Assembly: GCF_900104535.1 (NCBI RefSeq)
Contig: NZ_LT629710.1
Coordinates: 930,001-994,000, forward strand
From: Nakamurella panacisegetis
Lineage (GTDB): Bacteria; Actinomycetota; Actinomycetes; Mycobacteriales; Nakamurellaceae
DNA: 64,000 bases
Direction: 5' to 3'
The notes under the pieces are model-generated. The model was not told where the DNA came from. It worked only from the letters and a program-made list of their open reading frames with translations, and ran no database searches. Below, piece by piece: positions 53,023-62,387 of the stretch (positions are counted from its first letter, which is position 1; every line of letters begins with the position of its first letter). The position numbers and the translations under genes are program-made.

Positions 53023-54000
53023 TCAGGTAGTGCGCAGTTGGGTGATCGTGACGGCGGCGATGTCGGCCCCGGCGGCCACGTCACCAGAGGTGCTCTCCAT
53101 GGCACACGCGGCGGTGCCCCAGGCGACGGCGGTGGCCAGCGCCCCGCCGGGGTCGGCGACGTGGCCCGGCCGGACGGACCCGGCGACCGATAGGAAGCCG
53201 GCCAGCAGCGCATCACCGGCGCCGACCGTGTTGACCGGGACGATCGGCGGGGCGACGCCGTGCCAGCGGCCGGACGCGTCGGCATAGACAGCGCCACTGG
53301 AGCCCAGGGTGGCCAGCACGGCACCGTCGATGCGCGCGGACATCTGCTGGGCCCAGCCCGCCGCCAGGTCGACCAGGCCGGTTGCTCCACCGTCCGGATC
53401 GAGGGTGTGCGGATCCACGCCGACCAGTTCGGCCAGCTCCAGGTGGTTCGGGGCGATCAGGTCGGGCTTCGCGGCCAGGGCGAGTTCCAGTGCCGTCCCG
53501 GAGGAGTCCACCGCGCTCCGGGCCCCGTGACGACGGGCAAGTTCCACCAACCGAGCTGGGACGTGTTGCGCCCCAGCGGGAACCGACCCGGAACACAGCA
53601 CCCAGGCTCCGGGATGCTGGAGCAGCAGGTCGTCGACGATTCGCTCGATGTCGGCCCACACCTGGTCCGGCAGCGCCGGCGACGGGGCGTTCATCTTGGT
53701 CGTGCGACGGCCGGCGACGGCCAGGGTGGTGTTCGTCCGGGTCGGCACGTCCGTCTGAACGGCGAGGAACGGGACACCGTCGGCAGTCAGCAACTCGGCC
53801 AGGTGACGGCCCTCGGGGCCGCCCAGCGGGAGGACGGCCACGGTCGCCGCGGCCGCGGCGGCCAGGGCCCGGGACACGTTGACCCCCTTGCCGCTGGCTT
53901 CCACCTCGCTCGAGGTCGCCCGGTTGACGCGTCCTTCGACGAACTCGGTGGCCCGGTAGGTCCGGTCCAACCCGGGGGCCGGCGTGACGGTGATGATCAC
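53023..54000 (-). CDS. PfkB family sugar kinase (1-phosphofructokinase/tagatose-6-phosphate kinase-like)
   Basis: The 325-residue protein begins at a GTG at 54000 that overlaps the deoR stop (GTGA). It starts MIITVTPAPGLDRTYR, the FruK/LacC-type N-terminus, with ASGKGVNVSRALAAAAAAT as the first PfkB signature and PVNTVGAGDALLAGFLSVAG with the catalytic Asp as the second. Enzymes of this type phosphorylate ketose monophosphates to bisphosphates. That gives the substrate for the class II aldolase encoded downstream. Confidence 0.9.
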   Translation of the reverse strand: MIITVTPAPGLDRTYRATEFVEGRVNRATSSEVEASGKGVNVSRALAAAAAATVAVLPLGGPEGRHLAELLTADGVPFLAVQTDVPTRTNTTLAVAGRRTTKMNAPSPALPDQVWADIERIVDDLLLQHPGAWVLCSGSVPAGAQHVPARLVELARRHGARSAVDSSGTALELALAAKPDLIAPNHLELAELVGVDPHTLDPDGGATGLVDLAAGWAQQMSARIDGAVLATLGSSGAVYADASGRWHGVAPPIVPVNTVGAGDALLAGFLSVAGSVRPGHVADPGGALATAVAWGTAACAMESTSGDVAAGADIAAVTITQLRTT

Positions 54001-54779
54001 GTGAGGATCACTGGGGTGCCCTGCTTTCTGATCTGCTCGACAACCATGCGGGGGGCCGACGTTTCCGAGATGACGAGGTCCATCTCGGGCACCTTGGCGA
54101 AGACCGCGAACGAGTCCCGGCCGAACTTGGTGGCGTCGGCCAGCAGCACGCTTCGTCGGGCGGCGGCGACGGCCGCACGCTTGACGGTGGCCACGCCCAG
54201 ATCCGGGCACGTGAGCCCGCGCTCGACGGTCAGGCCGTTGGTGCCGATGAAGGCGACGTCGACCACGATCTCGGCCAGCATGCGAGCCGGCCACGAACCG
54301 GACGCGGCCATCGAACCGGACCGGAGCGGGCCACCCAGCAGGATGGCCGAGATCCGAGGATGGGCGCTGAGCTCGGTGATGACCGGGATGGATCCGGTCA
54401 CCACGGTCAGTGGTCGTTCGGGATCAAGCGCGCGGGCCAGCATGACGGCGGTCGACCCCTCGTCGAGGAAGATCACCTCGGCGTCGCGGATCTCGGTCAA
54501 CGCCTTGGCGGCGATGCGGGCCTTCTCCGGCTGGTTCCGCTCGGCCCGCGAACTGACCGTGCCCTCGAAGCCGATCCGGTCCACCGGCAGCGCGCCGCCG
54601 TGAACCCGTTGCACCAGACCCTGTTTCTCCAGATCGGCCAGGTCACGACGAACGGTCTCGGGTGCCACCCGGAGCGACGCGGCCAGATCGTTGACCGCGA
54701 CCCGGCCGTCCTGACGGGCCAGCGTCAGGATCTGCTGACGGCGCTCGACCGCGTAACGGATCCCGTCCGTCTCGCTCAT
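53997..54779 (-). CDS. DeoR/GlpR family transcriptional regulator
   Basis: The 260-residue protein starts at the ATG at 54779 after GGGAG. The N-terminal helix-turn-helix is RRQQILTLARQDGRVAVND, then LAASLRVAPETVRRDLADLE and GLVQRVHGGALP. The C-terminal DeoRC sensor domain has IFLDEGSTAVMLARAL and VDVAFIGTNGLTVERGL. Such repressors of sugar operons usually sense sugar phosphates. It is the first gene of the kinase-dehydrogenase-aldolase group and likely regulates it together with its own promoter. Confidence 0.93.
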   Translation of the reverse strand: MSETDGIRYAVERRQQILTLARQDGRVAVNDLAASLRVAPETVRRDLADLEKQGLVQRVHGGALPVDRIGFEGTVSSRAERNQPEKARIAAKALTEIRDAEVIFLDEGSTAVMLARALDPERPLTVVTGSIPVITELSAHPRISAILLGGPLRSGSMAASGSWPARMLAEIVVDVAFIGTNGLTVERGLTCPDLGVATVKRAAVAAARRSVLLADATKFGRDSFAVFAKVPEMDLVISETSAPRMVVEQIRKQGTPVILT

Positions 54780-55299
54780 GCCCACGCTCCCGTCGCCATT
54801 GCCGCGCTGCCCTGCCCGCATCGGTGGACTTGCGCCCGTTCCGGTCCGTTTGAGTCTGGGTGGTGGGCCCGCCCGGCGCAAGCGGACGGGCAGATCGGAC
54901 GCTCGTCGTACCTCAGTCGGGCCGTAACGGGCACAACCGGGCAAGACGGAAGCTCAGAGCAGGGCGCCAGGCCCGCCTTGCCCGCCAGCCGGCCGCCACG
55001 TCGACCATGCCGCCCGCCCCGTCCAGCCAGCCGCCCGCCCCGTCCAGCCGGCCGCCCGCCCCCGTCCGCCATGCCGCCCGCCCCGCCCCAGACGCCGTCG
55101 CGAAACTCGGGCACCACAGGCATCGCATGTAACGAACACATAACTAACCTAGCGATCAGTTTATTAGTCGGACACAATGCATCCACTCCCCAGCGGCACC
55201 CACGCTGCGTCGTTCACCCGACGCCACGTTCGGGTCCGCTCCGGGGATCGTCCCGCCCGGCCGGCCGGGAGCCGCGCCCCACACCGAGAAGGCCCGCCC
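54780..55299. other. 520-bp divergent intergenic region between deoR and the GH3 gene
   Basis: No convincing gene. Positions 55009-55070 hold about three copies of a 21-bp GC-rich unit (core GCCGCCCGCCCCGTCCAGCC), in frame with a minus-strand open frame (54776-55186) that is Gly/Arg-rich and probably not expressed. The only AT-rich stretch (about 55135-55180) is where a promoter for the GH3 gene is most likely. Confidence 0.6.
55143..55168. promoter_or_regulatory. AT-rich dyad upstream of the GH3 gene, candidate operator
   Basis: ACTAA at 55143-55147 mirrors TTAGT at 55164-55168, and TAACCT-N7-AGTTTA inside it is also nearly symmetrical. It is the single AT-rich patch in a GC-rich region, which suits a promoter with a repressor site, perhaps for the TetR protein encoded after the GH3 gene. 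Confidence 0.4.
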
Positions 55300-57735
55300 A
55301 TGACCGCGACCACCCCATCCGTCGCCGACGACCTGGATTCGCTCATCGCCACCCTGTCCCTGGAGCGCAAGGTCGAACTGCTGACCGGGCACACCACTTT
55401 CACCATGACACCCGAGCCGTCGATCGGTCTCGGCGAGATCGCTCTGTCCGACGGCCCGACCGGGGTCCGCGGCCTGAAATTCACCGGCGGCCGCCAGGTG
55501 TCGCTGTTCCCCAACGCCACGCTCCTGGCCTCCGCCTGGAGCGAGGAGACGGCTGAGCTGGTCGGTGGCCTGCTCGCCGAAGAGGCGATGACCCAGCACA
55601 TCCACGTCGTCCTCGGGCCGACCATCAACCTGCACCGGTCCCTGCTGGGCGGCCGTCTGTTCGAGGCCTATTCCGAGGACCCGCTGCTGACCGGCAAGAT
55701 CGCCGCCGCCTACGTCCGCGGGTTGCAGCGCCGCGGCATCGGCGCGTGTCTCAAGCACCTGGTGGCCAACGAGTCCGAGACCCTGCGCAACTCGATGAAC
55801 AGCCGGCTCGACGAGACCACCCTTCGCGAGCTGTACCTGCTCCCGTTCGAGATCGCCGTCACCGAGTCCCAACCGTGGTCGATCATGGCCGCCTACAACG
55901 ACGTCAACGGCGTGGCCGCCACCGAGCAGGATCACGTCCAGAACGGGATCGTCAAGGGCGAATGGAAGTTCGACGGGCTGATCATGTCCGACTGGTTCGC
56001 CACCAAGACCGCCGGTCCGGCCGCGAACGGCGGTCTCGATCTGGTGATGCCCGGCCCGGATGGCCCGTGGGGTGCCGTCCTGGCCGCCGCGGTGCGGGCC
56101 GGCGAGGTCGCGGAATCGGTGATCGACGATCACCTACGACGCATCCTGGTGCTGGCCCGGCGGGTCGGCGCCCTGGGTGAGCCCCGTGACTTCCCGGCGC
56201 ACCTACCCACCCCGGACAGCCCGATCCGACGCGCACAGCTGACCCGACTGGCCGCCGACGGCATGACGGTGCTCACCAACAACGGAGTGCTCCCGTTGGC
56301 CGACACCACGTCCGTGGCCCTGATCGGCCGTCACGCTGTCGAGACGATCGACATGGGCGGCGGCAGCGCCCAGGTCAACCCGCCCTACCAGGTCAGCGCG
56401 GCCCAGGGACTGCGCGAGCTGCTCGGCGATCGGGTCACGGTGACCGACGGTGTGGAGGTCCGCCACCGCCCGGTGGCGGCCCGGCCCGGGTTCGTCGTCA
56501 ACCCCCTCACCGGTGAGCCGGGGGCGCACGTCACCCTGACCGACGAGAACGGCGGCACGCTGATCGAGTACGACCGCCCGACGATCATGGTCGGGCTCGA
56601 CGATGATCTCCCGCGCCCGGCTGCCCGGGCCGAGTTCCGCGCCAAGATCACCGCCGACGGGCCGGTGGAGATCGGCGTCATGGGGATCGCCCGCTGGGAA
56701 GTGACGGCCGGCGGCGAGCACTTCTCGGTGACCGTGAAGGCCACCTCCACCGACCCGGGCGAAGCGGTGCTGCGTCCCCCGGCCCACACCATCACCATGC
56801 AGGCGGCCGGCGAGCTGGAGATCGTCGCCGTCGCCGACCTGCGGCCCGAACCGGGCGGCGGGGCCGGCCACGAACTGCTGTCCTTCGGGTTGCTGAGCCT
56901 CATCGCCCGGCCGGCCCCGTTGCCCCTCGACACCGCCCTGGCGACGGCCGTGGAGGCGGCACGGCAGGCCGACCTGGCGGTGGTGGTGGTCGGGCTGACC
57001 GAGGAGCAGGAGACCGAGTCGGTCGACAAGACCACGCTGGCGCTGCCCGGCGACCAGGACGCGCTGGTCTCCGCGGTGGCGGCCGCGGCCCGGCGGACGG
57101 TGGTCGTCGTCAACGCGGCCACCCCGGTGCTGATGCCGTGGCTGGACCAGGTCGATGCGGTGCTCTGGGCCGGGTTGCCGGGGCAGGAGGGTGGCCATGC
57201 CATCGCCGCCGCCCTGACTGGCCTGATCGAACCGGCCGGCCGGTTGGTCACCACCTTCCCGACCGCCGACGCCGCCACCCCGGCCTGGAACGTGACACCG
57301 GTCGAGGGCACCGTCGCCTACACCGAGGGCACCTTCATCGGGTACCGCGGCCACGCCGCCGGACATGCTCCGGCTCCGCTGTTCTGGTTGGGCCACGGGC
57401 TCGGCTACAGCACCTGGGAGTACAGCGACGTCACGCTGACCGCCACGACGCCGCCGACACTGCGGGCCACGGTGACCAATACGGGCGGTCGGGACAGCCG
57501 CGAGGTGGTCCAGGTCTACTTCCAGCCGGAGGAGGCCGACCAACCGGTGCGGCTGGTCGGGTGGACGGCGGTGCTGGTGACCGCCGGCGCTCGGGCCACC
57601 GTCGAGATCACGGCCGACGCCCGAATGTGGCGACGATGGGACTCGACGGCCGATCGATGGAGCACGCTGTCGGGCCGCGGAAGGTTGCTTCTCGCAAGGG
57701 GTCTGGGCGACATCAGAGCCACGATCGAGTTGTGA
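55300..57735 (+). CDS. glycoside hydrolase family 3 beta-glucosidase
   Basis: The 811-residue protein starts at the ATG at 55300 after GAGAAGG. It shows the full GH3 layout: the TIM-barrel domain with LGPTINLHRSLLGGRLFEAY and the nucleophile Asp231 in GLIMSDWFA, the second alpha/beta domain with GMTVLTNNGVLPL and VVVVGLTEEQETESVDK (acid/base Glu region), and a C-terminal fibronectin-like domain (VTNTGGRDSREVVQVYF). The segment around residues 400-520 looks like a PA14 domain. There is no signal peptide, so it cuts imported oligosaccharides in the cytosol. A TetR gene follows. Confidence 0.93.
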   Translation: MTATTPSVADDLDSLIATLSLERKVELLTGHTTFTMTPEPSIGLGEIALSDGPTGVRGLKFTGGRQVSLFPNATLLASAWSEETAELVGGLLAEEAMTQHIHVVLGPTINLHRSLLGGRLFEAYSEDPLLTGKIAAAYVRGLQRRGIGACLKHLVANESETLRNSMNSRLDETTLRELYLLPFEIAVTESQPWSIMAAYNDVNGVAATEQDHVQNGIVKGEWKFDGLIMSDWFATKTAGPAANGGLDLVMPGPDGPWGAVLAAAVRAGEVAESVIDDHLRRILVLARRVGALGEPRDFPAHLPTPDSPIRRAQLTRLAADGMTVLTNNGVLPLADTTSVALIGRHAVETIDMGGGSAQVNPPYQVSAAQGLRELLGDRVTVTDGVEVRHRPVAARPGFVVNPLTGEPGAHVTLTDENGGTLIEYDRPTIMVGLDDDLPRPAARAEFRAKITADGPVEIGVMGIARWEVTAGGEHFSVTVKATSTDPGEAVLRPPAHTITMQAAGELEIVAVADLRPEPGGGAGHELLSFGLLSLIARPAPLPLDTALATAVEAARQADLAVVVVGLTEEQETESVDKTTLALPGDQDALVSAVAAAARRTVVVVNAATPVLMPWLDQVDAVLWAGLPGQEGGHAIAAALTGLIEPAGRLVTTFPTADAATPAWNVTPVEGTVAYTEGTFIGYRGHAAGHAPAPLFWLGHGLGYSTWEYSDVTLTATTPPTLRATVTNTGGRDSREVVQVYFQPEEADQPVRLVGWTAVLVTAGARATVEITADARMWRRWDSTADRWSTLSGRGRLLLARGLGDIRATIEL

Positions 57736-57763
57736 CCGGAGTGGGTGAACTAGGGTGCCGAAC

Positions 57764-58417
57764 ATGACGACCCCCGTACCCGCGCGCCGCGGGCCCGGCC
57801 GCCCACGCGGCGGCGACGGGGATCGCACCCGGTCGAACTTGCTGGACGCCGCGGTGGAGCAGTTCGCCGCGGCCGGGTTCCGCGGGACGTCACTCGGCAA
57901 GATCGCGGAGCGGGCCGGTCTGAGCCAGGCCGGTCTGCTCCACCATTTCCCGTCGAAGCTTCATCTGCTGGCCGAGGTGCTGCGTCGACGCGACGAGATG
58001 GACGGCAAGGACCTGGCCCTGCGCGGGCCCGGCAAGTCCGGTTGGGACCGGTTCGAGCTGCTGGTCGAACTGGTGCGGGTGAACGCCGAGCGGCCGGGCC
58101 TGGTGCAGCTCTACACCACCATGGCCGGGGAGGCGATCGAACCCGACCACCCCGCTCGCGCCTGGTTGCAGGACCACCTCATGGCCACGACGGCGACACT
58201 GACCGAAGCCCTGCACGAAGGACAGGCAGCCGGCACGGTGCGGGCCGATGCGCCGGTGGATCGCATCGTCCAGATGACCATCGCCGTGCTCGACGGCCTG
58301 CAGATCCAGTGGCTGGCGTTGCCCCCGGGCGAGGACGGCCGCCCGGCCATCGACATGGTGGCCGACGTCCGGGAATGGGTCGACACCCTGCGCGGCCGTT
58401 GGGAGATCCCCGCCTGA
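57764..58417 (+). CDS. TetR family transcriptional regulator
   Basis: The 217-residue protein starts at the ATG at 57764; a GTG three codons earlier is possible. The N-terminal HTH is typical: TRSNLLDAAVEQFAAAGFRG, TSLGKIAERAGLSQAGLLHH and FPSKLHLLAEVLRRRD. The C-terminal domain is helical and probably binds a small molecule. It follows the GH3 gene by 28 bp, so it is co-transcribed with it and likely regulates it. Confidence 0.93.
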   Translation: MTTPVPARRGPGRPRGGDGDRTRSNLLDAAVEQFAAAGFRGTSLGKIAERAGLSQAGLLHHFPSKLHLLAEVLRRRDEMDGKDLALRGPGKSGWDRFELLVELVRVNAERPGLVQLYTTMAGEAIEPDHPARAWLQDHLMATTATLTEALHEGQAAGTVRADAPVDRIVQMTIAVLDGLQIQWLALPPGEDGRPAIDMVADVREWVDTLRGRWEIPA

Positions 58418-58466
58418 GCGGGGCGGGTCGATCTCGGCCGACCCGGCACCACGCCGATCGGGGCCT

Positions 58467-58525
58467 CGCTGTACAGGGTCACGCTGTGCACGATCACGCT
58501 GTGCACGATCACGTTGTACAGGTCA
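58467..58525. repeat. 15-bp tandem repeat, four copies
   Basis: Units at 58467, 58482, 58497 and 58512 (last one 14 bp) follow CGCTGTRCANGRTCA. The two central units are identical (CGCTGTGCACGATCA). The array lies at the 3' end of the broken HNH gene, downstream of the TetR gene. Confidence 0.9.
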
Positions 58526-60424
58526 CGCAATAGTCGCTCCCCCACCCCGACCCGGCCACGGGAACTCCGGAGGTCGGTGCAGGGTGTTGCGGAGCGGTCG
58601 TCGCTGCGGGTCGACGGATCCGGGCGGTTTCACCCTGGCTGTCCCGTCGGTGTCGAGGAGGACTTCCCAGTCACCTTGGTGGACCAGGCTGTGGTGGCGG
58701 CGGCAGAGGAGGCAGCCGTTGCCGTAGTCCGACGGGCCTCCGTCCGCCCAGTGCCGGATGTGGTGGCGCTCGGCCCACTGACCCGGGATGTCGCACCCCG
58801 GGAAGACGCAACCGCGATCCCGAAGCAGCAGGGCCGCTCCGGTCGCCGCGTTGAAGGCCCGCATCGATCGGCCCATCTCCAGCAGTTCGGTCTTGCCGCG
58901 CATCACGGCGGGGAGGACGCGGCTGTCGCAGGCCAACATCCTGACCTGCTCGATGGGAAGTTGTTCGCCGTACCCGAGAGTGCCCGCACCGGTCCGGCTC
59001 CGCAGCGATTCCTAGTCGACGACGACGAGCAGCTGCGGCCGTTGGCCGCCTTGGGTCGGGGCCGTCCCGGATTCCAGGAACTGGCGGATCATCAGCCCGA
59101 GGGCCTGGGCTCGCCGACATCCGGCCGTACGCCGGTCCGGCGGAACGTTCGGATCCTCGCATTGGCCGCCCGGCGGCTCCTCCGGGAACAGGCGCGGAGT
59201 CAGCGGGGGGTAGTCGCCGGGCAGCGTGCCCAGCGGCGCCCACTCGTAGGGCGGGCGGCTGGGGCGCCAGATCGGCGCGTCGCTCGGAGCGGCCCCTGAC
59301 GATTCGGGCGCGCCCCCGGCCGCGCCCAAAACTGGCCTGGCTGAATCCCAGACGTCCTGCCCTCCAACCGATTTGGGCGGATCAGGCGGGGCACCAGACT
59401 TTCGTCGGTCCGGCAACGGGGCCGGCGCCCCGACGTTCAACGTCGCAGCGTCCGGCGGCCGAGCAGACGGTGGCCGATCCAGCGGGCCCCGCTCCTGGGC
59501 GACGTCGATCCGGTTCGGGATCGGCTCGGCCGACCCACCGTCCGCCGGTCCAGCATCGGCCAGCCCACCGTCCGCCGGTCCAGCATCGGCCGGCGTCGTG
59601 GCAGCCGGTTCAGCATCGGTCGCGCCGTCGACATCGGGCTGGGCGTATCGACTCCGCTGTGCGGCCGGCGCGCCCACCGCGCCGAAGGCAGTCCTCAGTG
59701 CCTCCACGGTGAGGTCGTCAAGGAGGCCCCAGACCTTCGTCAGACCGCTGGGTCGACGCGGCCCGATGTGGAACTCCTGACGTTCGTGCGCGTCCTTCTC
59801 GTCATCCGTGCCGTCCGGGTTGGCGGCCAGCTGGACTCGACGGGCCACCCCGTCGAACGTCTTGGGATCCAGCAGTTCGGCCTGTTCCACGAGGAACTCC
59901 CCGACCGAGTCGAGCAATTCCGGATCGGTCCCGGTCGGCATCGCCTTGAAGGTGTGCACGATGATGTCCGCGCACCGCGCCCCCACCGCTCCCGTCCCGA
60001 CCGCCGCCGCCAGGTGGCCCAGAGCCGGCAGCACCTCTCCCCCAGAAAAGCCGGTGGCTGGGCACACCTTCGCAGCCAGCCGGACTCGCGCCGCCGCGTC
60101 CCCCCGGCCGATGTTCAGGACCTGCCGCAGCAACGACGCCGTGGATGTCTGGCCCGTCGGCGCGGCCAGGCCGCGCTGCTCGACCTGACCCACCAAGGCC
60201 ACTGACAATCCGTACAGCCGGCGCGTCTGCCGCTCGACCCCGCGCAGCAGATCGAGCACCCCGCCGGTACCCGGCAGTGACAGATCGGCGGCGGCCAGGA
60301 GATCGATCGCCGCCGCCACGGCGGTCAGCGCCGCACCCGCTCCAGCCGGGTCGAAATACCCGTCCCCGGACCGCTCGGTCGTCCCACCAGTGCGCTGACC
60401 AGCGCCGATCTCGTCCATCCCCAT
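58523..60424 (-). pseudogene. DUF222-HNH endonuclease gene interrupted by one in-frame TAG
   Basis: Read from the ATG at 60424, the frame encodes a DUF222 domain (SLLRQVLNIGRGDAAARVRL, PDGTDDEKDAHERQEF), a long Pro/Ala-rich linker, and the start of the C-terminal part ending QRPQLLVVVD. A TAG at 59014-59012 (codon 471) then stops it. In the same frame, with no shift, the sequence goes on with ESLRSRTGAGTLGYGEQLP and the HNH module CVFPGCDIPGQWAERHHIRH and CLLCRRHHSLVH, to a stop at 58523. Relatives usually have a residue such as Tyr or Asp where the TAG is, so a single substitution explains it. These proteins are 13E12-type nucleases, SOS-induced in mycobacteria. Readthrough or a sequencing error are alternatives. 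Confidence 0.85.
59529..59618. repeat. 30-bp tandem repeat in the linker of the HNH gene
   Basis: Three in-frame units at 59529-59558, 59559-59588 and 59589-59618; the first two share CCCACCGTCCGCCGGTCCAG and the third is degenerate. On the minus strand they encode the repeat DAGPADGG(L/S)A. Confidence 0.88.
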
Positions 60425-60425
60425 G

Positions 60426-60439
60426 CGAACAAGTGTACG
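60426..60439. promoter_or_regulatory. LexA (SOS) box-like site at the HNH gene start
   Basis: CGAACAAGTGTACG differs at one position from the actinobacterial SOS box (CGAAC-N4-GTTCG type). It ends 2 bp before the chosen ATG at 60424, which would suit a leaderless or short-leader transcript. LexA sites upstream of 13E12-type genes are known in Mycobacterium tuberculosis. Confidence 0.55.
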
Positions 60440-60586
60440 ACCCAGCACCGACAGTCCCCGGCCGAGCGCGCGCACGCCGACGACCGGGCAACGCTGTCAG
60501 CGGCGTGTGCGAGTGGTGTCAGCGGGTCGGGTTTGCATAGTGCGGACGGAACCAACCCACAGAATCCCAGAACCACAGGAGACGAT

Positions 60587-61540
60587 ATGACCTACGTGAT
60601 CGAGGCCGAGGGCCTCAGAAAACGATTCGGCACCACCCAGGCCCTGGACGGCGTCGACCTGGCGGCCCGGGCCGGGACCGTGCTGGGTGTGCTCGGGCCC
60701 AACGGGGCCGGCAAGACGACCGCGGTCCGTATCTTGGCCACGCTGCTCCGCGCCGACTCCGGCCGGGTCACCGTCGCCGGGTACGACGTGATCAAGGACG
60801 CGCACAAAGTGCGTCAGACCATCGGCCTGACCGGCCAGTACGCCTCGGTCGACGAGGACCTGACCGGCACCCAGAACCTGATCCTGATCGGCCAGCTGCT
60901 GAACCTGACGACCCGCGACGCGAAGGCTCGCGCGGCCGAACTGCTCGAGTGGTTCGATCTGTCCGATGCCGCCTCCCGCCCGGCGAAGACCTTCTCCGGT
61001 GGCATGCGCCGGCGTCTCGACCTGGCCGCCAGCCTGGTCGGCCGACCGAGCGTGATCTTCCTGGACGAGCCGACCACCGGCCTCGACCCGGCCAAGCGCG
61101 AGGACATGTGGGACGTCGTCCGTCGTCTCGTGGCCGACGGCGCCACCGTGCTGCTCACCACCCAGTACCTGGAGGAGGCCGACGCACTGGCCGACGAGAT
61201 CAGCGTCATCGATCACGGGCGGGTCATCGCCCACGACACCCCGGACGGGCTCAAGCGCGTCATCGGCGGGCAGCGGATCGAGGTCCGGCCCACCGATCCG
61301 GCACAGCTGGACGAGGTCAACCGCATCCTGGCCCGCATCGGGGGCGCCACCCCGGTCGTGTCCGGGCGCAATCGGCTGTCCGTCCCGGTCCCGGGCGAGG
61401 AATCGTTGCCGGTCGCCGTTTCCGCACTGGCGGCCGCCGGAATTGCCCTGACCGAGCTGTCCCTCCACCTGCCCAGCCTGGACGAGGTCTTCATGACCCT
61501 GACCGGCAAGACCACATCCGATGAGGAGACCGCAGCGTGA
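60587..61540 (+). CDS. drrA: DrrA-type ABC transporter ATPase
   Basis: The 317-residue protein starts at the ATG at 60587 after AGGAG. It has Walker A GPNGAGKTTAVRIL, the signature FSGGMRRRLDLAASL and Walker B VIFLDEPTTGLDPAKRE, then the C-terminal DrrA extension (LPSLDEVFMTLTGKTT). In Streptomyces, DrrAB exports anthracyclines; relatives export other lipophilic drugs or polyketide lipids. The stop overlaps the permease start as GTGA. The name reflects similarity, not a proven substrate. Confidence 0.9.
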   Translation: MTYVIEAEGLRKRFGTTQALDGVDLAARAGTVLGVLGPNGAGKTTAVRILATLLRADSGRVTVAGYDVIKDAHKVRQTIGLTGQYASVDEDLTGTQNLILIGQLLNLTTRDAKARAAELLEWFDLSDAASRPAKTFSGGMRRRLDLAASLVGRPSVIFLDEPTTGLDPAKREDMWDVVRRLVADGATVLLTTQYLEEADALADEISVIDHGRVIAHDTPDGLKRVIGGQRIEVRPTDPAQLDEVNRILARIGGATPVVSGRNRLSVPVPGEESLPVAVSALAAAGIALTELSLHLPSLDEVFMTLTGKTTSDEETAA

Positions 61541-62376
61541 CCACCACCCAGTCCAACCCTTCGGTACTCGAAACCACCTACCAGACAACGCTTTCCGGCG
61601 CCGACGGTACATCCGGGGCAAATTTCTTCCGGCATGTGCGGGCGCTGGCCAAGCGCAGCCTGATCAAGACCCTGCGCACCCCGGAGGCGTTGATCGACGT
61701 CACCGTCCAACCGATCGTCTTCCTGGCCCTGTTCACCTACATCTTCGGCGGCGCCATTGCCGGCGGATCGACCGGCAACTACCTGCAGTACCTGTTGCCC
61801 GGGCTGCTGGCCCAGTCGATCGCCATGGCCGGTGTGGCCATCGGGCAGAACCTGAACGCCGACATCGAGAAGGGCGTGTTCGACCGGTTCCGCTCATTGC
61901 CGATCGCCCGCTCGGTACCGCTGGTCGGTGCGGTGGCGGCCGATTTCGTCCGCTACCTGATCCTGTGCGTGATCACTCTGGGCTTCGGCTACATCATGGG
62001 GTTCCGGATCGAAACCGGCCTGCTCGCCACATTGGCCGCGATCGCATTGGCCATCGGCTTCGCCCTCTGTTTCTGCTGGGTGTCGGTCTGGATCGGCATG
62101 ATCGCCCGGACCGCCGGGTCGGTGCAGGGCATCATGTTCCTCCTCGTCCTGCCGTTGAGCTTCGGGTCCAACACCTATGTCAATCCCGCCACCATGCCCG
62201 GATGGCTTCAGGCGTTCGTCAAGGTCAACCCGCTCTCGCACTTGGTGTCGACCGTCCGCGGCCTGCTGACCGGGGGGCCGGTGACCAAGGACCTGCTCTG
62301 GACCTTGGGCTGGATGGGCGTCCTGCTGGCCGTGTTCGTCCCATTGGCCCTGCGCGGCTACCGGCGGCGCGCCTGA
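61537..62376 (+). CDS. drrB: DrrB-type ABC transporter permease
   Basis: The 279-residue protein starts at a GTG overlapping the ATPase stop. Six hydrophobic segments are visible, including VQPIVFLALFTYIFGGAIAG and YLLPGLLAQSIAMAGVAIG, and the ABC-2 motif NLNADIEKGVFDRFRSLPIA is the coupling region that contacts the ATPase. It forms the membrane half of the exporter. It ends 11 bp before the convergent hydrolase gene. Confidence 0.9.
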   Translation: MTTTQSNPSVLETTYQTTLSGADGTSGANFFRHVRALAKRSLIKTLRTPEALIDVTVQPIVFLALFTYIFGGAIAGGSTGNYLQYLLPGLLAQSIAMAGVAIGQNLNADIEKGVFDRFRSLPIARSVPLVGAVAADFVRYLILCVITLGFGYIMGFRIETGLLATLAAIALAIGFALCFCWVSVWIGMIARTAGSVQGIMFLLVLPLSFGSNTYVNPATMPGWLQAFVKVNPLSHLVSTVRGLLTGGPVTKDLLWTLGWMGVLLAVFVPLALRGYRRRA

Positions 62377-62387
62377 CCGAGCCGGCC

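Noticed and set aside
54776-55186. Minus-strand Gly/Arg-rich frame of 136 codons between deoR and the GH3 gene
   Set aside because: It is driven by a 21-bp GC-rich tandem repeat and reaches into the deoR start. No ribosome site or family similarity was seen.
58467-58525. Possible CRISPR-like repeat array
   Set aside because: The four units are directly adjacent with no spacers, so it is a tandem repeat and not a CRISPR array.
58523-60475. Two separate genes, or a frameshift, in the DUF222-HNH region
   Set aside because: The TAG at 59012-59014 is in the same frame as the downstream HNH part, so the interruption is a nonsense codon. The second part alone lacks its own start signal and domain context.
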